Assembly (NCBI GenBank): GCA_033675265.1
Contig: JAUJYZ010000373.1
Location: 15,001 to 79,000, forward strand
From: Actinostola sp. cb2023
Taxonomy: Eukaryota; Cnidaria; Anthozoa; Actiniaria; Actinostolidae
Length of the DNA stretch: 64,000 bases
Reading direction: 5' to 3'
A program made the position numbers and the translations under genes. Below are positions 55,024 to 64,000 of the stretch, piece by piece (within the stretch, counting starts at the first letter, position 1; each line of letters begins with the position of its first letter). The notes beneath the pieces are model-generated. The model saw nothing but the letters and a program-made list of their open reading frames with translations, did no database searches and was not told the DNA's origin.

Positions 55024-57264
55024 TTTTTTGATTCACACTGTAATATTTCCTAACAAAGTTTATATTTCGTACGTCTGCAGATATTATATTTTCTTTCTTC
55101 CGACCAAATATGTAATGTCTGTTGCTGCACATGCTAAAATTGATCATTTTTGAACAAAAAAGGTTGGTTGTATACTAAGTACTAAATACAAGTTATAATT
55201 TTACTTGTACAATATTGTTTGAATTTGATTTTTAATTTGATCTTACCAAGCCATGGCTCTTTCTAAGTGAAGCATGCCCTCAAGTATTTTATGGCATCAC
55301 ACGGTGGGCATAAATGGCCAGAAAATCGCTCATTTGAAATTTTTCGAAAATCGCAAAATTGATATTACTTCGTTGTTCTCGTGATAACTAACCTAAAATT
55401 GAAAACCGTTTTGAAATTGGACGAAGACAACTGGAGTTATGATATTTTTAACTTGATATTTTTTCCCGGGAAAATTTGGCAGAAAATAATTCATACAAAA
55501 CCATCGGTAAAATAAACCGCTTGGTAAAACTTTTTTGTTTGAAAACATTTTAGCACCATACTTAGCGTATTGAAAGAACTATGCCATGCGGAAAATTCAG
55601 GATTGTGTAGAATTAAAATACTTCTATTACAATAATAAATGTCAATAAAGGCATCAAAAAGCTAAATCCCTAATAACTCAGGTTATAATAATCGGAACAT
55701 TATGAAAATTTCATAATTTGTAGAAATGTAGAATTAAAATACTTCTATTACAATAATAAATGTCAATAAAGGCATCAAAAAGCTAAATCCCTAATAACTC
55801 AGGTTATAATAATCGGAACATTATGAAAATTTCACCAAAGTGCACACAATGTTATTCTCTTTCAAAATATGCACTTTATTTTATCATACCTTTTTACCGA
55901 TATGGCGGCCATTTTGGATTGGATTGTTTTGGCTAATTTGGCTAAATTTGGCTACATTATTGTAGAGAGTGGAGTCGCATCAATATATTAGTTTTCTATG
56001 TCACTCTAGTAGTCCAGTCAATCTGTGGTTTGAGATCAAACTAATTGCAATAGAATGTTTTTCACTGTTAAGATATCAAGAGAGGTGACCTAAGTAACAT
56101 ACTAAAAATCCCAAAAAATCCCTTTGGTGGAACATCTCGAAAATTGGAATTAAAGATATTGATGTTTTACCACAGGGTTCCTGCACCATGAAAAAAACAG
56201 CCAAGCTGTTGTTTGAGGTCAAACAAATTGCAACAGAAATAATTTTACTTCTATATGACAGAGAGGAGTGACCTAAGTAACATATTGAAAATCCCACAAA
56301 ATCCCATAGAAGAAACATCCCAAAATTTGAATTAAATATTTTCATGCCACACCACAGGGTTCCCACATCATAAAAATGGAATATCCCACAAAATATATTC
56401 TTTCGAAATGATTTTCAAAGTTTTTCAGATTACAAGTGTCTGAGAATGATAAAACAAGTTTGACAACTTTGATATTGGTCTTTTTGAGTAAAAACAAACA
56501 GGAGTTTTAGGAGGGAGGGGTAGGGAATTAACTGCATGGTAAACTCTTATAAATAACCACAAATTGGCTCTTGAAATTGATAACCTCAGATCACTGGCTT
56601 CAGAGTGAGGAGCTCAAGGCCAGGACATTGGGTGCTGGTGGCAGGTCAGTTCTAATCGGAAGAAGCTTTCCATTAGACAGTTTCCAGTCCAAAACTATAC
56701 CACGGGCGTAGACAGCAATACGCAAAGTGGTACACAAATGCGTACTAAAATTGTTTGAGATTTTCATTTTTTAATTATTATTGTTTATATTTCAATTATT
56801 TTCATATCAAATCAATTCGTTATTAAAGTTATTCATTTGTCATCTCCAAAGGCTTTTATTATATGACCCACGCTCTTCGCGTCCAAATAACAGTATTTTT
56901 GAGTCCAAATACATCCTGCGTTATTACATGGTTTAGGAGCCGTTAAAGATATGTTATAAACACTGTTGTGTGAACTAACTTGCTTTAAACCTTAAAAATT
57001 GCCTGAAACTGAAACTGTCTCTTTGGAAATGTTTACGGCAAAGCAAAACTTCAGTTATGACTCCTGTATGTGAAAATTTCAATCCATTTACAGTTATATT
57101 GGGTCGGCATGGGAACGAATCGGGAGGAGATTAGATGAACAGTAACAATTAAGATGGAGGCACCGGTGGATGTTCAGAGGTGATCACTACAGACCCTAGT
57201 AGACTGAGACACTAGACTAGCCAATTAATCCAGCCTACTATCCAGGAATCTATGTAGCCGACCG

Positions 57265-57420
57265 TTAAAACTCTGCTAACGTGTTTGACACATTAATAAA
57301 GTTTATGTATGTAGTGTCTTCATGCACTGCGGAGCGCAGCCCGGGAGTTCCATCCATGAAGCTGTTGAAGACTTCACTGTGCAGCTCCATGGCGGGAGAA
57401 CAACTTTCTTCATTCGCCAT
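57265..57420 (-). CDS. 51-codon ORF in the centre of the large foldback
   Basis: It starts at ATG 57420 with the strong context AAGATGG and reads MANEESCSPAMELHSEVFNS, then FMDGTPGLRSAVHEDTTYIN and a short end. It is more GC-rich than its surroundings and codon use looks coding. It may be a first exon (possible donors GCA|GTGCAT or ACA|GTGAAG) or a short complete protein. No family is recognised. Because it sits between the foldback arms it may be captured or element-encoded. Confidence 0.4.
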   Translation of the reverse strand: MANEESCSPAMELHSEVFNSFMDGTPGLRSAVHEDTTYINFINVSNTLAEF

Positions 57421-58287
57421 CTTGCACATACACAACCACAAGGATATTAACTTTGATGTTATCGTCAAATTCGCAGAAAAAAAGAAAGGTGCTTGAGCCT
57501 TTGCCTCTAATGTATTTAATCGTCTCTTATATGTACTATCTGCTACTCGAAATAAACACATTAGTACAGTTACAACTATCACGGCGGCAATGTAACTTGC
57601 ATAATCCCGTACGTAATATCCTAGAAGTATAATTAAACGTACGTTTTTGTTCCAAACAGTCCTATTGCTTTTTTGGGTGTGCCGTTATGCGTCAGGACCA
57701 GATCAGACCGGTTTACAGCGTTTAACATTTGTCTACTAGCTGTACTCGCCGCCCGGGACTCGCCGACTCACTGAGTCAAAAACCCATGGAAATGGCACCG
57801 TTTAGAGAGTGTATTTATCCTCAGTCATTATACATGCATGAATTATTGTAGTTAGTTAAGCATAACAATGAATGGCCAGCATTTTGCTATATGTATTTAT
57901 GTATCGAGAAAGTCCGCTGGAAAAGGAAGAAAATGGTATTTCCAAGGCTCTATATTTCAAAATTTCCAGGGGGCTACCCCTGACCCCCTAGAAGCTCGAG
58001 GTGCTCTCGATCTGCGTTCTTGGGAAAAGTAGCACGACTGACTACAGCACTGATTGGTGACGTCACGGATCTCCTCATTCTGCGGTGTTACCGCACTTAA
58101 CTTGATGCACAAATTGCTAATCATGTGGTGTGTCCTTACATCAAGCAAGCAAAGTGCGCCTTGGGAACGGAAACTGTATGCAAAAACATTTTGCATGCAG
58201 TGCTCAGTGTGACAACATCATGTGTGCATGGAATACGCAAATCAGCTGCGCTCTGAAGAAGTTTCAGTGTGTTTTTTTTTTTCTGAC

Positions 58288-58425
58288 AAGCTGCCGATTT
58301 TACGAGTCCACAAGAAGAATGCCATAAATGCGATAGAAAATGCACTTGTCTCTCTTTATGGTGGAACATCTGAAGATAGATTAGATTCCTTGAGGTACAC
58401 ACACTTCTGTCAGAATGTAACCTGA
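58288..58425 (+). pseudogene. Fragment of a repeated invertebrate hypothetical protein
   Basis: The frame reads KLPILRVHKKNAINAIENAL, then VSLYGGTSEDRLDSLRYTHF and a stop after CQNVT. The LYGG-x-LxxLRY-x-F pattern recalls a domain frequent in multicopy, element-associated proteins of marine invertebrates. This rests on memory of the pattern only. Confidence 0.35.
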
Positions 58426-60149
58426 GTATCAGGCCCTACCTCTCTCCTTCCCGCGCCTCTTCATTCCCTTTTCCACCTTCTCCCCCCCCGAAAAGCCTGA
58501 AACTGAGAATGCGGTTAGTTTACTGCAGGCCCGTCATCCTTTTTACAGCAAAAAAAATCCTTCCCTGCATACATCATCAGTGGCAGCGTACCACAACAAG
58601 AAGGTGTACTATCAGGTTCAGTAGTGGAAGGGTAATCAAGAACTAACATCAGTGCGAGTGTCCAGGGTGGGAATGGTAACTGTCTAATGAAAATTAAGCT
58701 TCTTCCAATTAGAACTAACCCGCCACCAGCACCCAAGTCCAGGCCTTGGAGATGAGGTCAAATGCGATTGCATGCAGAACCCTGAGATGTACATGTACTA
58801 GATTGTTCTCCTGCATGTGGAATGTGGCAGGGGTATAAAGTTACCTGAACTCGTTGGCGCCCGACTTGATCGCTGAAGATGACATTCAATTGCGCGATAT
58901 TTTAATAATAATCCATGAATGTGCAAGCTGAGGGCAGATGCCAATTTGCATGATTCGGCGTTCTAATTTTGATATATGCTAACACTGAACTACCCCAAAT
59001 GAGTAGTATTTCAAATTTCGAATAAAACGACCAGAAACATGATTTCAAAAGCCAATTTGTGGTTATTTATAAGAGTTTACCAGTTAATTTCCTACCCCTC
59101 CCCCCTAAAACTCCTGTTTCTTTTTACTCAAAAAGACCAATATCAAAGTTGTCAAACTAGTTTTATCATTCTCAGACACTTGTATTCTGAAAAACTTCGA
59201 AAATCATTTCGAAAGAATATATTTTGTGGGATATTCCATTTTTATGTGGGAACTGTGGTGTGGCATGAAAATATTTAATTCAAATTTTGGGATGTTTCTT
59301 CCATGGGATTTTGTGGGATTTTCAATATGTCACTCCTCTCTATCATATGGAAGTAAAATTATTTCTGTTGCAATTTGTTTGACCTCAAACAACAGCTTGG
59401 CTGGGTTTTTTCATGATGCGGGAACCCTGTGGTAAAACATCAATATCTTTAATTCCAATTTTCGGGATGTTCCACTGAAGGGATTTTGGGGGATTTTTAG
59501 TATGTTACTTAGGTCACCTCTCTTGATATCTTAACAGTGAAAAACATTCTATTGCAATTAGTTTGATCTGGACCCCAAAAAATCCGTAGATTGACTGGAC
59601 TATAGCCATAGTGTTGTATGACCTACTCTCTACATGTGTTGTGTATTGTATAAGTTTGTGCAAATTCATTGCTTTAAATTAGGTTTTCATAGTTTTTCAT
59701 GGCCAAATGGTTACTAGCTTGCACCCTGGGCATCCCATAATTTCTCCATATTTCAAGATGGCAGCCATATCGGTAAAAAGGTCTATTGTAACTTTTTATT
59801 ATGACGTCATCATTGCATCAGATTTTGCCAATGAGTAGTTTGAAATACCACACTACCTTTAATCAAGAAACTCTGAAATTTTTATGTCATTACATGGAAG
59901 ACTTTTGAAAATATGAATGTTTTTGAGAAAATAGGACGTTTTCACCTGAGCGATTTTAGGGTCATTTATGCCCGCCGTGAAAGATGCAGGATGCACAGCT
60001 AGATAGGTCACTGCAGTACACTGCAGCAATCTATAAAATGACACAAAGTCCCCTTTAAATTACAGTACACCAATTTATTAGTCCAACTGTGACTGTGCAC
60101 AAACAAAATATATTTTGAAATGTAGGTGTGTAGTACACTCAAACTAAAC

Positions 60150-60800
60150 TCAGAGTACAGTACCGCTCAGAATTAAGCGCACTTAAAATGCGTTTTGAAT
60201 GCGTTTTAAACGCGTTTTGGACGCGTTTTAAAGGAGAACTGAAGCCTAAATTTATCTTTAATTAAAAACAAAGAGAATGTTGTGTACATTCATTTTCTAA
60301 TCGAATTTCCAATTGTTTTTATTTTGATGAAGAAGAAATTTGAGTTTTAATTGTAAAAAGACAAAGATTACCACTGAATTGAGCGCGGCTCACTTCAGTA
60401 ATTATTCCCCATGTCTGACGTCACCTATCCCAAGGGAAAGTGCAATCACAGTGTAGAGTAATTATAAGTACATTGTATTTTCTTGTATCCGAGAGAATGT
60501 GGTGAGCAGATTTTACTATTCCCCATAAACGACGTCACAAGCAAAAAGATTTGTGCCGACGGTAAAACGGCAAAATGGTGGATGATATTCCATATTGAGC
60601 ATAAATTATGTTGATATCTAAGAAAGATTTACAAAAATTAATAATCAAGTGATGGTAACTTTCTTGAGAAAATAAATTTTGTCTTCAGTTCCCCTTTAAA
60701 CGCGTTTTGAACGCATTTAATTTGCGTTTTGAACACGTTTTAAAAGCGTTTAAATTGCGTTTAGAACGCGTTTAACTCTGAACGTCTTTAGGACTAAACG
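60150..60800. repeat. AAACGCGTTTT-rich region
   Basis: Many copies of AAACGCGTTTTGAACGCG-type sequence, split by a MITE at 60232-60696 and continuing near 61655-61695. The motif is close to palindromic. Confidence 0.7.
60232..60696. mobile_element. 465-bp MITE in the AAACGCG region
   Basis: AAAGGAGAACTGAAG and CTTCAGTTCCCCTTT are the inverted ends; the flanks are the AAACGCGTTT repeat on both sides. Confidence 0.65.
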
Positions 60801-61064
60801 CGTTTAACATTGCGAATGACTAGATGCGAAGTTAATGCCTGCCGTCAGTTTGCTTGATTTCAAACAACTTCTAGCGGGTTATTTCTAGCAATAAACACAT
60901 GAAATATGATCTATAATTCTTAAGACAGGTTATCTGACAGGTTGCACGGTTGCAGGTCCGCACAATTAGGTCAAACCCGCACAATCCCACACAATTCCTC
61001 AAAATCTGCAAAATCCCGCACAATTTGTTGAAAATTTTCATTAAAACAGACATTCCTCACTATG

Positions 61065-61340
61065 GTTGATCATTATGGTTTTGGGAAAAATTGATGGATA
61101 TTTTTACGCCATTTACCTTTGAAAACACATCCAGAAATCCCTTGTTTTGTCCGAACGGTTCGAGCAGATGTAAAAAAAAGACAAGGCGTTCCATTCATAG
61201 CTTGCGCAAGCCTGGGCTCTAGTTTAAAAAAAATGCCAAGGCGTTCCATTCGCTTTAATGATCGTTTCGCTCTCGAGCTGAGTGTAAATTTGAGGTTTGT
61301 TTTTGGCTCGATTTTGCGAGTTTGAAAGAAATCAATCAAA
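61065..61340. repeat. Uninterrupted relative of the repeat split at 26.6-28.4 kb
   Basis: ACATCCAGAAATCCCTTGTT, CGAACGGTTCGAGCAGATG and AAGGCGTTCCATTCATAGC match the halves flanking the 26659-28327 element, and show the empty site. It also has an internal duplication of AAGGCGTTCCATTC (61185 and 61231). Confidence 0.65.
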
Positions 61341-61701
61341 ATAATACCTTCTCTGATATCTGTTCCTTCAAATTAAAGCGATCTGGACATTTTGGGGTCA
61401 ATTTTCTGGGAGAAATGTGTACCGAAACCTTAAAATATTGTGCAATTCCGCACAATTTCCCGCACAATTGATGTTTTTTCCCGCACAATTTACGTCCAAA
61501 ATGCCGCACAATTTTACTTTGACAGCATGATAATGCATGATAATGTTATTAAAAGTCTTTTCCTGACGCCAAATGAGTTTTCATTGAGATTATAAGTTAA
61601 AGGACTTGAATAATTATATGTTCAGTTTGCTTCACTTCAAACATATTCTAGTAAGTTAAACGCGTTTTTAAATTGGGTTTATGCGTTTAAACGCAATTTA
61701 A

Positions 61702-62714
61702 CCCATTCGCTCCTACACCGGCCGAAACCGGCCGTAAACATCGATAGTGCTTTGAAAAATTCTAACTTTCTGAATTTTCGTAACATCGATCTCATGGCCA
61801 GTTATTAGTGACAACTAGATAACTCTTCATATTTTAACCTCAAGTAAACTGACTTACAGGTCCGATTTCTGGGCATTAGTTCAATTTGTTTGCCATAAAA
61901 ATCAAAAATGCGTGTTTTTGACGCAATTTTACACCTCGAAAATGACCGACATTTGACTTGGATTTTCTTCCAAAATACATCCTTACGAAACAAAACGCCA
62001 CTTTCTCAGCAAACTTCCATCTCTCTTCTTGATATAGTCGTGAATTTTGCCCTCTCTTTTCCTTAACTCGCCGAACAATAGCCATTTCCTTAGGACCACT
62101 TTCGCTAACACGTGTTTTCCTTCTGCACGCCCGAAAAGGATGCCGGGAAACATCCGGGAATTTCGGCATAGATCTCCCCGAATCTCTGTTTTTTAAGAAT
62201 ATATAGAGTGTCGAGCCACTCGGTCCTACAGGCAAAATATTGCACCGGTTGCATTCTTTACAAGTCCAAAGTCGCCAAAAATGCCTTTGTAGGTCCTGGA
62301 ATCCAACACAGAAAGACCAGAGAGACGATTTCACAATTGAGTCCGCCATTTTGAATTTCCAAACGGCAAAGTCGAAATCTGTTCGTGAATTCGTATCTAA
62401 ACTCCTGAGTTCTTCCAGGAGAACGGTCTCTACCACACCAGTCAAGCTTAATGATGCTGTCCTGGGGGCTTCTGTGGTGAATAATGGCTATAAACACTCT
62501 AAAAATGCAAAATTGACCGCTCCTAGTAGCTACGAGATGCTGTTCCTCGCGGAGATTCACGACAAGAGAAAGATTACGTCAGAACCTGAGCCCGTGGGCT
62601 TTCAGAACTGTCAAGATTTCCATGGAAACCCCTTATATGGAATCGAAATTTCCTACGACGTGATTAGGTCCAGAAAATCGCTAAAAAACGCAAAATAGCT
62701 CAGGAGTGAATGGG
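61702..62714. mobile_element. 1.0-kb piggyBac-like element, TTAA duplication
   Basis: CCCATTCGCTCCT and AGGAGTGAATGGG are inverted ends, flanked by TTAA on both sides (61698-61701 and 62715-62718). Ends starting CCC with TTAA duplication fit piggyBac. Frames of 100 to 190 codons run on both strands (for example KLNDAVLGASVVNNGYKHSK), but none resembles a transposase, so it is probably non-autonomous. Confidence 0.75.
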
Positions 62715-62739
62715 TTAAACAAAAAAACAAAAACAAAAA

Positions 62740-62930
62740 TGAGGTCACGTGACCAGGACTTTTGTCACCTCCGGGAAGAAGTTAGGGTTGGGGTTAACTC
62801 AAAACTAGGGTTAGGGCAACGATTCAGGCTTAGGGTTATTTTTTTTTGCCCTTGGGTTAAGTTCTGGAAGCTAGGGTTAGATTTGACTGAAGGCTGGCTT
62901 AGGGGCTAGGGCTAGTCACGTGACAAGCAT
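62740..62930. repeat. Degenerate TTAGGG-like tract between GTCACGTGAC palindromes
   Basis: GGTCACGTGACC near 62746 and AGTCACGTGACA near 62914 enclose about 130 bp rich in TAGGGTTAGGG and GGGTTAA-type sequence. It resembles interstitial telomeric repeats, but too loosely to call them such. Confidence 0.45.
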
Positions 62931-63238
62931 CACTCCCCCCCTGGATCACCATAGGGTGAGTGTGACCATTGGTCTGACTAATATCCACGACAACTATTCT
63001 TCTCTGCTGTCTAAATTTCACAATGACCACTCCCTCAACTTTGACTTTTTGACCTATATGTAAAATTGGGCTTTTGAGGTCTATAACAAATACCCTCCCC
63101 CCCTAAGTCCTTCAATCAAGCTCAGTTTCAAATAAAATTTGGCATGTATAACCGTCTTAGGTAGACTTAATGTTTTAAATAGTTTTTGGTAGGAAAAATG
63201 GCAAGTCAGTGAAAAAAAAAAAAAAAAATTGATTGAAT

Positions 63239-63391
63239 TTAACCCATTCGCTCCTACACCGGCCGAAACCGGCCGTAAACATCGATAGTGCTTTGAAAAA
63301 TTCTAACTTTCTGAATTTTCGTAACATCGATCTCATGGCCAGTTATTAGTGACAACTAGATAACTCTTCATATTTTAACCTCAAGTAAACT
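63239..63391. mobile_element. Left-end copy of the piggyBac-like element
   Basis: About 150 bp identical or nearly so to 61698-61850, beginning TTAACCCATTCGCTCCT and ending abruptly at a TAGCCTGCGTAGCCCGG block. It is truncated, with no right end in the window. Confidence 0.75.
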
Positions 63392-63410
63392 AGCCTGCGT
63401 AGCCCGGCGC

Positions 63411-63496
63411 AAAGGAAAAAAGGAGGGGAAGAGAGGGGGAGGGGAGGGGAGGGGAAGGAGGAGGAGGGGACTGGGGAGGAGAGGAGAGAGGGAGCG
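63411..63496. repeat. Purine-rich G tract
   Basis: About 85 bp of almost pure A/G, mainly GGGGA and GGAGG units. Beyond 63500 no further feature is recognised. Confidence 0.7.
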
Positions 63497-64000
63497 CCTG
63501 CCGCCATCCTATGTTTTGCGCGTTATCCGCCTCTCGTCAAATGTCAATGGTGCTTGTCAAAAATCATCCAATCTGGCAAACTTCCGTTTGCTGTCAAATA
63601 ATTCAAATGGCTATGTTATCAGTTGAAATCGAATAACCTCGAATAGTAAGCTACAATGTAACGTCTTCGAGATGAGACGAAAATAAACAAAGCATCAATC
63701 TTACACAAATATATTTAAACCTTCCTACAGAAGGAACTTGTACTAGCCGAAGGCCTTAGTGATATCGGGATGACTGTCTTTGAAGTCTCTGAACAGCGCA
63801 CTGAGTCTCGTGTGCTTTGTAAACCGTAGCTTCGTCAATTACCACTTTTTGTCCGTGGTACATTCGGCAGAGGCATACAATCGAATACTTTCCAGAAAGT
63901 ATATCATCTATAAACCAGTATCAATACTGTTCCACGAGCCGGAGAGAGAAGAAGCCGTTAGACGTAACGACGCTACTATTACGATAAATTAATAAATCCT

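Larger units (their letters stand above)
55300..59979. mobile_element. 4.7-kb foldback with roughly 1.4-kb arms
   Basis: CACGGTGGGCATAAATG at the left is mirrored by CATTTATGCCCGCCGTG at the right, and matching blocks continue inwards to about 56700 and 58650 (for example GATATCAAGAGAGGTGACCT and TTTTACCACAGGGTTCC). The arms differ by substitutions and indels, and the left arm has a 121-bp tandem duplication (55607 and 55728). The central 1.9 kb holds two short coding candidates. No transposase is recognised. Confidence 0.75.

Noticed and set aside
62755..62900. Telomere or interstitial telomeric repeat
   Set aside because: TTAGGG-like words are present but irregular and interrupted, with no run of perfect units.

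Overview
This window is nuclear DNA from an animal, most likely a marine invertebrate. A cnidarian or sponge would fit, but nothing here fixes the phylum. The reasons are: a split gene for a Werner-type RecQ helicase with GT-AG introns, a Penelope-like retroelement with a GIY-YIG endonuclease domain, several LINE 3' ends, many TTAA-, TTA- and TA-flanked inverted-repeat elements, a histone H2B remnant with a histone 3' stem-loop, and at least six minisatellite arrays. There are no bacterial operons. Most long open frames lie in tandem repeats or mobile elements.

The main gene runs right to left on the minus strand from about 32.4 kb to 1.16 kb and leaves the window at its left edge. I pieced together eight exons by homology, splice sites and reading phase: a proposed first exon (32267-32428), an acidic exon with an in-frame 10-residue repeat (25299-25565), a linker exon (20604-20685), then helicase exons at 12236-12311, 12102-12169, 11048-11156, 6922-6996 and 1163-1245. 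The phases fit at all seven joints, and residue order matches the WRN helicase core from the YFGH aromatic region through Walker A (GYGKS), motif Ia ([11 protein letters not shown]) and YVTPEY. The DEAH exon and all later exons lie outside the window. No exonuclease domain is visible.

The most striking observation is that three large minisatellites inside this gene are built from its own exon-intron boundaries. The 46-bp array (17.45-20.63 kb) repeats the last 22 nt of exon 3 plus 24 nt of intron. The 86-bp array (7.3-11.1 kb) repeats the last 60 nt of exon 6 plus 26 nt of intron. The 43-bp array (1.2-4.9 kb) repeats 15 nt of intron plus the first 28 nt of exon 8. Each therefore multiplies a working splice donor or acceptor some 45 to 85 times. 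A fourth intronic array (20.9-25.2 kb) has no clear exon origin.

From about 33 to 40 kb the window holds repeats: a 3.8-kb long-inverted-repeat element, a decanucleotide array and a LINE 3' end. A second, unidentified minus-strand gene ends near 41.1 kb with a terminal exon and an AATAAA signal. Its candidate internal exons lie in and beside a 51-bp array (41.7-44.0 kb). From 44.4 to 50 kb there are foldback elements, a histone H2B 3' pseudogene and small MITEs. From 50.8 to 53.8 kb lies a decayed Penelope-like element with two later insertions, one a TTAA-flanked foldback sitting precisely in the GIY-YIG coding sequence. Simple-sequence tracts follow. The right end is dominated by a 4.7-kb foldback with roughly 1.4-kb arms that encloses a short ORF, and by a piggyBac-like TTAA element. 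Copy numbers and element borders were counted by eye and are approximate.
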